This document shows, in pieces, positions 8,319 to 17,026 of a stretch of DNA of 64,000 bases. The notes beneath the pieces were generated by a model. The model did no database searches and had not been told where the DNA came from. It worked only from the letters and a program-made list of their open reading frames with translations. Both the position numbers and the translations under genes were made by a program. Source of the DNA: Paenarthrobacter histidinolovorans (GTDB lineage Bacteria > Actinomycetota > Actinomycetes > Actinomycetales > Micrococcaceae); contig NZ_BMPM01000011.1 of NCBI RefSeq assembly GCF_014647595.1, positions 62,001-126,000 on the forward strand. Direction: 5' to 3'. Each line of letters starts with the position of its first letter. Position 1 is the first letter of the stretch.

Positions 8319-9125
8319 CTAGCTTTCGCGCCAGTCGTTGCTGGTGATGTGCGAGCCCGCCTGGGGCCCCATCTGCAGCATTCCGCCGTCCACCGGCCAC
8401 GATGCGCCGTTGACATAGCTGGACGCCGGGGAGGCCAGGAAAGCGATGACGGCGGCGACTTCGCGGGCGTCACCGGGGCGTCCCAAAGGCACCCCGGGCC
8501 GCTCCTTTGTGGTGGGGTCATCGTCCTCCTGACCCGTCATGGGGGTCGCAATTTCGCCGGGTGCCACATTGTTGGCGGTGATCCCGTGCCCGGCGAGTTC
8601 CAGAGCCATGGTCTTAATGAGCCCACCCAGGCCGTGCTTGGAGGCGTCGTAAGCCGACGCGCCGACGCGCGGCTGGAACTCATGGACGCTGGTGACGGCG
8701 ATGATGCGCCCGCCGCGGCCCGCCTTCACCATGCGCTTGGCGGCTGCCTGCATGGCCACGAAGGCGCCATTGAGGTTGGTGTCCAGCGTGGTCATCCAGG
8801 TTTCATAGTCGAGGTCCAGGAACTTGGTGCCGTCACCGGTTCCGGAGTTGTTCACAAAGACATCCACGCCACCGAGTTCCTCGGCGAGCGTGTCAACAGC
8901 GGCCGCCGTTCCGTGGACATCGGTGGTGTCCAGTTGGTGCACCACAGCTTTGCGTCCCAAGCTGCGGACCTCCTCGGCTGTTTCCTCGGCGCCCTGCTGG
9001 TCCGAATGCCACGTGATTCCCACGTCCATGCCGGCTTGTGCCAACGCCACCGCCGTGGCACGCCCGATCCCTGAATCCGAGCCCGTGACGATGGCGGTCT
9101 GTGGGGAGAATGATGCGTCGCTCAT
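8319..9125 (-). CDS. SDR family oxidoreductase
   Basis: Short-chain dehydrogenase of 268 residues, complete. Motifs are TGSDSGIG (residues 14-21), NNSG in place of NNAG, the catalytic Ser in VTSVHEF, and YDASKHGLGGLIKTMA with the YxxxK pair. NNVAPGEIATPM and the C-terminal PVDGGMLQMGPQ are family features. The pattern resembles the E. coli YgfF/glucose-dehydrogenase-like set, with unknown substrate. It is divergent from the universal stress gene with about 160 bp between. A partly paired CTAGCCC...GGGCTAG structure (8280-8322) spans its stop and may terminate it. Confidence 0.9.
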   Translation of the reverse strand: MSDASFSPQTAIVTGSDSGIGRATAVALAQAGMDVGITWHSDQQGAEETAEEVRSLGRKAVVHQLDTTDVHGTAAAVDTLAEELGGVDVFVNNSGTGDGTKFLDLDYETWMTTLDTNLNGAFVAMQAAAKRMVKAGRGGRIIAVTSVHEFQPRVGASAYDASKHGLGGLIKTMALELAGHGITANNVAPGEIATPMTGQEDDDPTTKERPGVPLGRPGDAREVAAVIAFLASPASSYVNGASWPVDGGMLQMGPQAGSHITSNDWRES

Positions 9126-9284
9126 GGTCCTGCCTTTCAGTGATGTGGTGGTGCCCGTGATTTATCCCTACCCCCTGGCACCGGCAGTAAACACTCCCGG
9201 CGCAAAAGGGTCACCCCGGTGTGCGGCCATGGAGTGTAGATTTCTTGCAGCAGCACCCGCTAATCCCCACAACCAGGAGTTCCC

Positions 9285-9716
9285 ATGTCAGAAGTTATTG
9301 TCGTCGGCGTTGACAACAGTGAAACGGCCAAGCGTGCAGCAATGGCGGCAGCGAAACTCGCCACCGCCCTCGGTGCCGAACTGCACGTCATCAGCGGCTT
9401 CTCGGACGACCGCATCGAAGAATTCGGCAGCGGCAGCGACCGCATCACGGTTTCTTCGGCCGACTCCGCGGAATACGTGGCCCGCAAGGTCTCCGAAGAA
9501 CTCGACGTTCCGGCCGGCAACATCAAGTACTACGCTGCTCGTGGCAACCCGGCCAACGCCCTGATCAACTACGCCGAAACCAACAACGCCTCCCTGATCG
9601 TGGTGGGTAACAAGCGCATGAAGGGCCTGGGCCGCGTACTGGGCAGCATCGCCAACAGCGTGGCGCACGGCGCTCCGTGCGACGTGTACATCGTGAACAC
9701 GGAAGTGGACGCGTAA
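9285..9716 (+). CDS. universal stress protein (UspA family)
   Basis: Single-domain Usp of 143 residues. The N-terminus VIVVGVDNSETAKRAAMAAAKLA is the beta1-alpha1 unit with the conserved Asp. The C-terminal VVGNKRMKGLGRVLGSIANSVAHGAPCDVYIV corresponds to the nucleotide-binding segment, although the spacing of glycines differs from the classical G2xG9xG(S/T) loop, so ATP binding is not assured. Usp proteins act in survival of starvation, hypoxia or redox stress. It is monocistronic and ends before a strong palindrome. Confidence 0.93.
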   Translation: MSEVIVVGVDNSETAKRAAMAAAKLATALGAELHVISGFSDDRIEEFGSGSDRITVSSADSAEYVARKVSEELDVPAGNIKYYAARGNPANALINYAETNNASLIVVGNKRMKGLGRVLGSIANSVAHGAPCDVYIVNTEVDA

Positions 9717-9717
9717 C

Positions 9718-9785
9718 ACCCAAGTAAGTAGCAGAAAAGGCCGTTCTGAGCGTTCAGAACGGCCTTTTCTGCTACCCAGTTGGGT
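9718..9785. terminator. 68-bp near-perfect palindrome, bidirectional terminator or repeat element
   Basis: The core 9729-9749 pairs perfectly with 9754-9774 (21 bp, loop GCGT), and weaker complementarity continues to 9718/9785 (ACCCAA...TTGGGT). It lies between the convergent Usp and ThDP-enzyme genes. The T-rich right arm would end transcription. The centre CGTTCTGAGCG and outer CAGTTGGG are shared with the palindrome at 58011-58086, so this may be a dispersed repeat family rather than a unique terminator. Confidence 0.75.
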
Positions 9786-9794
9786 CCCCGGCAC

Positions 9795-11471
9795 TTAGTG
9801 GCCCTGGAAAGCTTCAGCCAGCCACCACGAGCCGCCGTCGGAGGCGATTTTGGCGTCGATGACCAGGGGGCGGTCCTGGGTTCCTGCCTCGTAGGCCGCG
9901 ATCCATGGGCGCACAGCTTCAAGGTCGGCCACGGTCTGCACGGTTACGCCTTCGGCGCCGAATCCGCGGGCGATCGCGGCGATGTCCGTCTCGGGGAAGA
10001 CCACGCTGGACAGGTCCTGTTCGGGATGCTGCCCGGCGAAGTGGTGCACCTCGGCCCCGTAGGCGGCGTCGTTGTAGACGATGCACACCAGCGGCAGCTT
10101 CAGCCGTGCGGCGGTCTCGAGTTCGCTGATGCCCATGAGGAACCCGCCGTCGCCAGCGCCCAGTACGGGCAGTCGGTGCGGCTGGGCCAGAGCGGCGCCG
10201 ATGGCCGTGTACAGGCCCAGCCCAATTGCCTGGAAAGCCTGCGTGAAACAGAATCCGAATTCGTCCGGCACCGCAAGGTATTGGCTGGGGTAGCCCATGA
10301 AGTTGCCCGAATCCACTGCCACGATCCGCTCGGCAGGGAGCATCGAATCGAGTTCGCGGGTGAGGACGCGCGGGTCGATGGACGTGGCCGTGGACAGATC
10401 TTCAGTCTCCACATCGCGCCACCGTGAGCCCTGCTTGATGGCCAGGGCATTGGCCTCGGTGCGGTACTTTTCCACGGGCTCAGGCTGTGAACCGGCCAGT
10501 GCGGCCAAGGCATCCCCGGCTGTCAGCGCCGAATCGCCCAGCACCCCCAGCGTGATGGGGCGGTTGGCACCCAAGGCGGAATCTTCGACGTCGATCTGCA
10601 CCACTTTGGTGCCTGCCGAAATGAGCCGTCCGTGCCGCATGGTCCACATGTTCAAGGCGCAGCCCCACCCCACGATCAGGTCGGCGCCGCTGATGAACTC
10701 CGCCGTGGCAGGCGAAGAGAACCCGCCGGAAATACCCAGGTTGTGGGTGTCGCCGTTGAACAGCCCGCTCGCCACCGCGGATGTCGCCACGAGGGCTCCG
10801 GCATGGTGTGCCAGTGCGAGGATTTCCTCGCGCGCGCCGCGCCCTCCGCGCCCGGCCACGAACACCGGACGTTCGGCTGCGGCAATCCGTGACACCAGCT
10901 GCTGGACGGCGCCAGCATCGGGGCGCACCTTGAGCGGTTGAGGTACGACGGCGGCACCCACCTCGTCCGCAGCGGTGCCGCTTTGAATGTCCAACGGCAA
11001 ACTGAGCACCACGGTGCGCCGCTCGTTCACTGCGGTACGGAAAGCCCTGACGGTGTCGGCGATCGCGGTGGCGGGGGAGTGGATCCGCTCCGCGATGGCA
11101 CCAACGCTGCGGGCCAGGGCGTCCTGGTCGATCTTGAAGTTGGAGCGGATGGCTGCGGCCTGGGTGTCGGCGGTCAGTACGATCATGGGGGTGCGGCTTT
11201 TGGCCGCCTCACCGATTCCGGTGATGGCATTGCTCAGCCCGCAGCCTTGATGGGTGGTGACCACGCCAACCTTGCCCGACATCCGCGTGTAGGCGTCCGC
11301 CATGGTCGCCGCTCCACCCTCATGCCGGGCCGCGGTGAACGGAATGCCCTCGGCCATGAGTGTGCCGGTGACATCGAAGTTGCCGGAACCTACCACCCCG
11401 AAAACATGCCCGACGCCCAACTTGGCCAACGTCCTGCCGACCAGCGCGGAAACCAGTACTTGCTCCCTCAT
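9795..11471 (-). CDS. thiamine-diphosphate-dependent enzyme (benzoylformate decarboxylase/acetolactate synthase-like)
   Basis: Protein of 558 residues with the three-domain ThDP architecture: Pyr domain with the catalytic Glu51 in AARHEGGAATMADAY, a central domain near residues 185-320, and the PP domain with the Mg/ThDP motif starting GDGG at 440 and ending at Asn467 in IVYND. Such enzymes decarboxylate or ligate 2-oxo acids. The cyclase gene upstream overlaps it by ATGA, so the two are translated together. If the cyclase opens an isatin-type ring, the product would be an aromatic 2-oxo acid, which this enzyme could process (inference). The start at 11471 is set by that overlap and the family N-terminus. 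It is last in the operon. Confidence 0.85.
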   Translation of the reverse strand: MREQVLVSALVGRTLAKLGVGHVFGVVGSGNFDVTGTLMAEGIPFTAARHEGGAATMADAYTRMSGKVGVVTTHQGCGLSNAITGIGEAAKSRTPMIVLTADTQAAAIRSNFKIDQDALARSVGAIAERIHSPATAIADTVRAFRTAVNERRTVVLSLPLDIQSGTAADEVGAAVVPQPLKVRPDAGAVQQLVSRIAAAERPVFVAGRGGRGAREEILALAHHAGALVATSAVASGLFNGDTHNLGISGGFSSPATAEFISGADLIVGWGCALNMWTMRHGRLISAGTKVVQIDVEDSALGANRPITLGVLGDSALTAGDALAALAGSQPEPVEKYRTEANALAIKQGSRWRDVETEDLSTATSIDPRVLTRELDSMLPAERIVAVDSGNFMGYPSQYLAVPDEFGFCFTQAFQAIGLGLYTAIGAALAQPHRLPVLGAGDGGFLMGISELETAARLKLPLVCIVYNDAAYGAEVHHFAGQHPEQDLSSVVFPETDIAAIARGFGAEGVTVQTVADLEAVRPWIAAYEAGTQDRPLVIDAKIASDGGSWWLAEAFQGH

Positions 11472-12259
11472 GCCTTCTCCACCACGGCTTTTTCCACCAG
11501 CGCGTACACGCGGCTGGGGCTGCCCGTGCCGCCCACGATTGGCAGGGGAGCAACCACCAGCGTGGCGCCCGTGACGGGAAGCCGATCCACATTCCGGAGC
11601 GACGTTACGCCGTACTTGTCCGCACCCAGCAAGAACGAGTGGACCGGGAACATGGGATCCAGAGTCCCGGCCTGGCCGGCGTCGATGCCCACGGTTTCCA
11701 CGCCGAAACCACTGAGCGCGCTGTTTCCGGCGAGCCACTTGGCACCTGCCGCGGAAACGCCGGGAGTGTGGGGACCGGCGTCGTCCGCGTTGACGAAGGC
11801 CGTAGCGTCCGCGCCGCGGGCAGCCCAACCGGTCCGGAAGATGACCCAGCAGTTCTCCGGGAACGCGCCGTGCTCTTCCTGCCACTGTTCAAAGTGCTCC
11901 GGTTCCAGCAGGAAATCGGGGTCCTTCGCCGCCTCGGCAGTCTTGTCGATCACCACAACGGGACCTACCAGCCGGTGCGGTTCGATCTGGTCAACGGACT
12001 TGCCATCCTTGCCGGTAATCCAGTGCACCGGAGCATCCAGGTGCGTTCCTGCGTGCTCGCCCACCGTGACGTCGTTCCAGGCCCAGGCGGGTCCGGCGTC
12101 GTCGAAGTTGCTCACCGGTGAGACAGAAAGCCCAACCGTATTCGCGAACGGCTGCGGCAGGTTCAAGATGGGCGTCTCGGAGCTCAGCGGAGTTGTGAGG
12201 TCGATGATCTCCACCGAACCATTCGAAAGGGCTGCAGTGAGCCCGGCCAGAACAGACAT
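11468..12259 (-). CDS. cyclase family hydrolase (kynurenine formamidase/isatin hydrolase-like)
   Basis: Protein of 263 residues of the metal-dependent cyclase family (Pfam PF04199 by pattern). The hallmark is HAGTHLDAPVH at residues 69-79, giving His69, His73, Asp75 and His79 as metal and catalytic positions. Further conserved pieces are VIFRTGW and VGIDAGQAGT. Known members are kynurenine formamidases and isatin hydrolases, which hydrolyse an amide next to an aromatic ring. In a cluster with StyA-type monooxygenases an isatin-like substrate is the more likely choice, but motif reading alone does not separate the two. The ATG at 12259 has a GGAGAA site. Its stop overlaps the ThDP gene. Confidence 0.85.
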   Translation of the reverse strand: MSVLAGLTAALSNGSVEIIDLTTPLSSETPILNLPQPFANTVGLSVSPVSNFDDAGPAWAWNDVTVGEHAGTHLDAPVHWITGKDGKSVDQIEPHRLVGPVVVIDKTAEAAKDPDFLLEPEHFEQWQEEHGAFPENCWVIFRTGWAARGADATAFVNADDAGPHTPGVSAAGAKWLAGNSALSGFGVETVGIDAGQAGTLDPMFPVHSFLLGADKYGVTSLRNVDRLPVTGATLVVAPLPIVGGTGSPSRVYALVEKAVVEKA

Positions 12260-12266
12260 TGTTCTC

Positions 12267-13898
12267 CTATCGCTTACGTGGTTTCAGTGCTGCTTGGATA
12301 CGGGAAAATCGTGACGGCGGCGCGGTCAGTTTCTGCGCCACCAAGTGTCCGGAACCGCCGGAAAGGCCGGGGCCGGGGTGGGTTGAGGCCCCAATGTGCC
12401 AGAGCCCCTGGATGGCCGTGCGGTGTCCGGACGCCTCCGGGAAAGGCCGCCAGAGAAGGTTCTGGAAGAGTTCGGCCGAGCCGCCGTAGGGATCCCCGTT
12501 GACTGCATTGGGATTGGCCAAGGCCAGGTCCGTCGGTGCCAGGATGTCGGAGGCGAGGACACTCGCCCGGGTCCCTGGTGCAAACTGTTCCAACCGGGCA
12601 AGGACCCGCTCCAGGTAGCCCTCTTTCAGTTCCCCGCTCCAGCCATTGGCTACATCCAGCTCACCCGCGGCGTCGCCCAGGGGTGCGAACGGCACCTCCT
12701 GCAGTTGCAACCACAGCGTGGCTTTCCCTTCCGGTGCCCGCGACGGATCCAGCACGTATTGCTGTCCCACCACCACCGTTGGTTCGCCGGGCAGCAGTCC
12801 GGCCTCGGCCTGGGCGCAGGCTATTCCCGTGCTGTCAGAACCGTTGCTGAGATGCACCAGCGGCACGGTGTTGAGCCGGGGATCGAGCCACTCGACAGGC
12901 TTGTCCAAGGCCAGATGGATCTGCATGGCTCCGCGGCCGTTCTGGTACCTTTCAGCGGCCCGGGCAGCCACGGCCGGAGGGTTGTGGAGCAGCGATGTGT
13001 AGAGGGCCTGCGGGGAGACGTTGGCCAGCACGGTGCCGGCGGAAACACTGCCCTGCGACGTCCGGACACCCGTGACCGCTGTGCCTGAGACCAGGATCTC
13101 CCCGGCTTCAGCCCCCAGCATGATCCTGACGCCGTTGTCCTTCAGGAGCGACTCGAACGCCGCAACGAAACGCGATGCCCCGCCCTTCACTACGGGCAGC
13201 CCAAAACCGTGCATGCTCATGGCCATGACGGGAAGCATCACCCCGCCGGTGGCCTGGTCCGGACCCAAGCCGGCGTGCAGGAGCCACGGCGACCACAACT
13301 GGTCCGTTTCCCAGCCGTCAAAGCGGCTGCGGACATAATTGCGGCCGCTCATCACGGAGTCCCGGACGAATGACTCGTTTGCGGCCAGTCGCCCACGCCG
13401 CAGGGCACCGACAGCTATCTTTGCGACGTCCGCAAAGGACCGCAGCTCGGCCCCGAAAGCCCCGAAAACCGTGCCCGCGTTACGGCCCAGGTCATCGAGC
13501 ATGGCAAGGTAGGCGGCCTGGTCCCGTGGCTCTTTGAACGCGGCGCTTGTCTCGGCGGGATCCCGGTGCGCAATGACTACGCGGTGCGTCCCGGTCGCCG
13601 GGTCCGCTGCTACGCTCGCCGTCACTGGCCCCGAGGTGTTGCAGTACTCAAGGCCCCTGGCGTGCAGTTCCTTGCCCAGCGCCTCGTAGGCTCCGCCGGA
13701 CACGAACAGCGGATGCCAGGAGGAGAACGAGTCGTGGATGAAACCCGGCAAGGTCCGCTCGGAGGAGTGCATGAACCCACCCAACCGGTCCGAGCGCTCG
13801 ATGATGCACACGCGTTTTCCGTCCAAGGCAAGCTCGGCTGCAGCCACCAGGGAGTTGATTCCCGAGCCAATGATCGCGACATCACAGGATTCGTCCAT
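12267..13898 (-). CDS. FAD-dependent oxidoreductase (phytoene dehydrogenase/CrtI-like)
   Basis: Flavoprotein of 543 residues. The FAD motif VAIIGSGINSLVAAAEL with Glu-Arg in CIIERSDRLGG lies at the N-terminus. The C-terminus GLWHIGASTHPGPGLSGGSGHLVAQ is the second flavin contact seen in CrtI/COG1233 proteins. These proteins dehydrogenate or isomerise lipophilic or cyclic substrates, and the substrate here is unknown. It is not a classical carotenoid gene by context because no crtB/crtE lie nearby. An in-frame start five codons upstream exists, but the ATG at 13898 has AAAGGA at good spacing. The gene sits 7 bp before the cyclase gene and 21 bp after StyA2B. Confidence 0.82.
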   Translation of the reverse strand: MDESCDVAIIGSGINSLVAAAELALDGKRVCIIERSDRLGGFMHSSERTLPGFIHDSFSSWHPLFVSGGAYEALGKELHARGLEYCNTSGPVTASVAADPATGTHRVVIAHRDPAETSAAFKEPRDQAAYLAMLDDLGRNAGTVFGAFGAELRSFADVAKIAVGALRRGRLAANESFVRDSVMSGRNYVRSRFDGWETDQLWSPWLLHAGLGPDQATGGVMLPVMAMSMHGFGLPVVKGGASRFVAAFESLLKDNGVRIMLGAEAGEILVSGTAVTGVRTSQGSVSAGTVLANVSPQALYTSLLHNPPAVAARAAERYQNGRGAMQIHLALDKPVEWLDPRLNTVPLVHLSNGSDSTGIACAQAEAGLLPGEPTVVVGQQYVLDPSRAPEGKATLWLQLQEVPFAPLGDAAGELDVANGWSGELKEGYLERVLARLEQFAPGTRASVLASDILAPTDLALANPNAVNGDPYGGSAELFQNLLWRPFPEASGHRTAIQGLWHIGASTHPGPGLSGGSGHLVAQKLTAPPSRFSRIQAALKPRKR

Positions 13899-13919
13899 AA
13901 CCGTTCCTTTCAAGAGTGC

Positions 13920-15698
13920 TCAGAAATCAGGGTGGCTGGCAGTGGCGTGGTACTTGCCGCCGTGGAACACCAGGGGAGCGCCGCCGTCGTGGTTGTAGCT
14001 TTCCACTTCACCCACGTAGATGACGTGATCCCCGGCGTCATGTCGCGAGACGGTCCGGCACTGGAAGGTTGCCACCGCGCCGTCCAGCAGCGGCACACCG
14101 GCGATGCCTTCGACGGTTTCCACGCCGGCGAACTTGTCCGTGGCCGGAGTAGCGAATTGGCGCGAAAGGACGTGCTGGTCGCTGGCCAGGATGTTGATGG
14201 CAAAGTGCGTGGCTTCCTCGAAGTCGCCCAGGCTTGGTGCCCGTTTGCTGGGGCACCACAGCACCAGCGGCGGATCCATGGATACCGACGTGAAGGAATT
14301 GGCTGTCATGCCCACTTTTCTGCCGTCCGCGGAGACAGTGGTGACCACCGTGACGCCGGTGGCGAATTGCCCCAGGGCGCTCCGGAAATCGCGGACGTCG
14401 AAAGCGGAGGTGTCTTCTTCCTTCCGGGCCTGCATGAAGTCGGCGGCAGCGGTGGGATCGAACCACCATGGGTAGGAGGTTCGGGGATCGTCAAAACCGT
14501 TTACGATGCTCGCCGCCAACGCTGGGTGTTCAGCGGCTTCACTGAGCAGCGTCTTCTGGTGGTCGCGGCGTGGTTTCAGGAGATCGTTGGTCCATTCAAC
14601 GGCCCACTGCCCCCAGCCGCGCCAGAATTCATCGAAGGTGCGCTCCATCCAGTGGCGGTCGAACGGTTGCTGGCCGCGGCGGACAATCGAGTCCAGGTAG
14701 TACTTTGCGGCCAGGGTTGCGTTGTTGGAGCCCTGGCCGGTGAGGGGATCGTTGAGGACCACGGCATCGCCCAGCCCGAACACCAGTTGTCCGTTGCTGA
14801 GCTCCCCGACGGCGGACCGCACCGTGGGCGTGATGCGTCCCAGGAGGGTGGCGCCGTCATCAGTCAGTTCGGCTCCGGCGAAGTTTTCCGCTTCGTGCGG
14901 AAAATGCTCGCGCAGGATCTCCAAGGACCTTTCGAGCTGCTCTTCCGGACTCCCGACGTCGGTCCACCGGTCCATGGGGCCTCCCACCACGCCTTCGAAC
15001 ACCATCATGCGGCACGGGCCGGAGACAGTGAGGCCAGGGAACGTGAAGAATTCGCCGACGCCGGGTGCCATGGACATGCGGATGCCGTCCCCAACAGTGC
15101 CGTCCCCACCAGTGCCGTCCCCAACAGTGCCGTCCCCAACCGTGCCGGTGGCGGCACCGGCGTCGGGTTTGACGTAGTTCAGCGCCAGGACGCGCTGTGG
15201 GCGGTCGAAAGGTGATTTCGCCTTGTCCCGAGGGAAGATCTGGCCGATTTCGCCCTTGCCCGTGCTCACGATGACCAGTTCGTAGTCGCGGGCGAGTTCC
15301 TCGAGCATGCGTGGGGTGACCTTCTCGATGCGGAAATCGCCGCCGGCAGCAACAAAGGTCTCGATCCACAGGGCGCTTTTGATCCGCTGGTCTATGGAGC
15401 GGGCAGTTCCGTCCAAAGGAGCTGCCCACTCGATGGGTTCTGCGGCGTCCACACGGAGTTGGATGGAGGTGATCGCCGGGACTGATCCGGATTCGTAATA
15501 GTCCGTGAGGGCCGTCCCCATCTGCGCTTCGGCGTCCAGCGCCGTGGAGAACATGCACTGGCTGGACATGACTTTCCCGGTGCGGATCTGTGCTGCGGAA
15601 CGGTCCGAGAGCAACGTTACGGAGTAGCCCTCCCGTTGCAGGCCCAGGGCCAGTTGGGCGCCGGATTCGCCGGCGCCGACGATTGCTATTTTTCGCAT
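13920..15698 (-). CDS. styA2B: StyA2B-like self-sufficient flavin monooxygenase (styrene/indole monooxygenase fused to flavin reductase)
   Basis: Natural fusion of 592 residues. Residues 1-425 are a StyA-type group E flavoprotein monooxygenase: GAGESGAQLALGL at 8-20, GLGDAVVLNDPLTGQGSNNA at 308-327 and the WW-rich end. Residues 434-592 are a flavin reductase of the StyB/HpaC fold (FRSALGQFATGVTVVTT, MTANSFTSVSMDPPLVLWCP, FAINILASDQ). The only described proteins of this layout I know are StyA2B of Rhodococcus opacus 1CP and relatives, which epoxidise styrene and oxidise indole using NADH. A GTVGDG pentapeptide repeat interrupts the monooxygenase domain at 186-205. It lies 40 bp downstream of StyA1, as in Rhodococcus. 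Confidence 0.9.
   Translation of the reverse strand: MRKIAIVGAGESGAQLALGLQREGYSVTLLSDRSAAQIRTGKVMSSQCMFSTALDAEAQMGTALTDYYESGSVPAITSIQLRVDAAEPIEWAAPLDGTARSIDQRIKSALWIETFVAAGGDFRIEKVTPRMLEELARDYELVIVSTGKGEIGQIFPRDKAKSPFDRPQRVLALNYVKPDAGAATGTVGDGTVGDGTGGDGTVGDGIRMSMAPGVGEFFTFPGLTVSGPCRMMVFEGVVGGPMDRWTDVGSPEEQLERSLEILREHFPHEAENFAGAELTDDGATLLGRITPTVRSAVGELSNGQLVFGLGDAVVLNDPLTGQGSNNATLAAKYYLDSIVRRGQQPFDRHWMERTFDEFWRGWGQWAVEWTNDLLKPRRDHQKTLLSEAAEHPALAASIVNGFDDPRTSYPWWFDPTAAADFMQARKEEDTSAFDVRDFRSALGQFATGVTVVTTVSADGRKVGMTANSFTSVSMDPPLVLWCPSKRAPSLGDFEEATHFAINILASDQHVLSRQFATPATDKFAGVETVEGIAGVPLLDGAVATFQCRTVSRHDAGDHVIYVGEVESYNHDGGAPLVFHGGKYHATASHPDF
15084..15143 (-). repeat. four tandem 15-bp units inside styA2B
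   Basis: Four 15-base units (plus-strand form GCCGTCCCCAACAGT, with single changes in units 2 and 4) follow head to tail without gaps and encode TVGDG, TVGDG, TGGDG, TVGDG. Being a multiple of three, copy number can change without breaking the frame. In StyA1 the equivalent loop is a short non-repetitive LKPREEYSAV stretch, so the repeat is an expansion peculiar to this protein. Confidence 0.92.
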
Positions 15699-15738
15699 GA
15701 TGGGTCCTTTTTAGCAGGGCTGTGCTGGAAAAATGAGC

Positions 15739-16980
15739 CTAGGAAACCCTGGCAGCAGAGAGGCTCGCCAGGTAGTCGGCTGCCTTGTCAGGAGACATGA
15801 ACCACTCCTGGAATTCCGGTGGATGATTGAAGCCATTGGCGAACCTGCGGGCAATGTCCGGCTCGTTGTTGGCCGCGCCCAGGAGTTCGAGGACGTGGGG
15901 CGGCGGCGGGGCCAGGAGGGCATTTGTCCAGTGTGCAACGTGCTGTGCGTAATCCCAATAGCGCTCGAAAGTGGCCTGCATGAACTCGGCGCCATACGTC
16001 TGGTCGCCGTGCCGGATGATGCTGTCCAGGTACGACGCCGCACACTTGCTGGCGTTGTTTGAACCTTGGCCGGTGATGGGATCGTTCAACACCACGACGT
16101 CGGCCAGGCCAAGGACCTGCCGCCCGCTTGGCATGGTGGCAATCGGGTGGCGGACAGTGGGCGCAAACCTGCCCTGGAGTACGCCGTTGGCATCGGTGAG
16201 TTCCACCTCCGTTGCACGCTCGGCTTCCCATGGCAGGAAGGTCTTGAGGATGTTCTTGGAATTCTCCAGGTGTTCCTCGGGGGAGAGGCCCTTCCACGTG
16301 TCCATGGGGCCGCCGGGCACGCCCTCGAAGACCATGATTTCGCACGGACCGGTGGTGGTGAGGGCCGGGAAAACAAAGTATTCGCCCACGCCGGGGATGA
16401 GGTTAAAGGAGACCGCGGAGTACTCTTCGCGGGGCTTGAGGCCCTTCACGTAGGTCAGCGCCAGGGCGCGCTGCGGGGCGTCGTACGTGCTGCGTTCGGC
16501 GTCGCGGGCGAACAGTTGGGCGATCTCGCCCTTGCCTGCGGCCACGATCACCAGCTCCGAGTTCTGCGCGTACTTCTCCAACTCGGCTACGCCTGCGTCT
16601 TCGAAGACCAGTTCCCCGCCGCGTGCCGTGAACTCCTCCATGAACCGCGGGAACTTAACGCGCTGGTCAATGGATTTGGCGTGGTTGTCCAGGCGGGATG
16701 CCCAGCTGATGGCCTTCTCGCCCGGGAGTTCGGGGTGGGGGATGGTGAAGGAAATGCCGTCGACCGTGGGGGCGTCGGGCCAGAAGTCCAACCCCAGCGC
16801 CCGTTCGTGTACCAGCGCGTTGTGGAAGATGCATTGGCTGGAAGCGACCTTGCCATCCCGGATTTCTTCGGGCGTGCGGTTGGAAATGGTGGTCACGTGG
16901 AAGCCGGCGTCCAGCAGTCCGATGCCCAGCTGAAGCCCGGACTGGCCGGCTCCGACGATGGTGATGTGGCGTTGCGTCAT
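15739..16980 (-). CDS. styA1: StyA1-like flavin monooxygenase (styrene/indole monooxygenase oxygenase component)
   Basis: Group E single-component-oxygenase-type flavoprotein, 413 residues, about the length of StyA. It has the FAD motif VGAGQSGLQLGIGL near residue 7, SSQCIFHNAL, PGVGEYFVFPA, GLADVVVLNDPITGQGSNNA and FMSPDKAADYLASL at the C-terminus. It needs reduced FAD from a partner, and in Rhodococcus opacus 1CP the adjacent StyA2B supplies it. There is no separate styB gene here, which supports that partnership. Typical reactions are epoxidation of styrene-like vinyl arenes and of indole C2-C3. It is cotranscribed with the SDR gene 46 bp upstream and StyA2B downstream. Confidence 0.9.
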   Translation of the reverse strand: MTQRHITIVGAGQSGLQLGIGLLDAGFHVTTISNRTPEEIRDGKVASSQCIFHNALVHERALGLDFWPDAPTVDGISFTIPHPELPGEKAISWASRLDNHAKSIDQRVKFPRFMEEFTARGGELVFEDAGVAELEKYAQNSELVIVAAGKGEIAQLFARDAERSTYDAPQRALALTYVKGLKPREEYSAVSFNLIPGVGEYFVFPALTTTGPCEIMVFEGVPGGPMDTWKGLSPEEHLENSKNILKTFLPWEAERATEVELTDANGVLQGRFAPTVRHPIATMPSGRQVLGLADVVVLNDPITGQGSNNASKCAASYLDSIIRHGDQTYGAEFMQATFERYWDYAQHVAHWTNALLAPPPPHVLELLGAANNEPDIARRFANGFNHPPEFQEWFMSPDKAADYLASLSAARVS

Positions 16981-17026
16981 GGTGTTGCCCTTCTCTGTAG
17001 TGGAAGTTGCTCTTGAATCCTGGGCG

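Noticed and set aside
15084..15143. Possible CRISPR or replication iterons
   Set aside because: The 15-bp units are contiguous, coding and too short, with no spacers.
13566..15215. 549-codon plus-strand frame
   Set aside because: Fully antisense to StyA2B and the FAD oxidoreductase. Its sequence has the Val/Gly/His-rich look of a shadow frame and no family motif.
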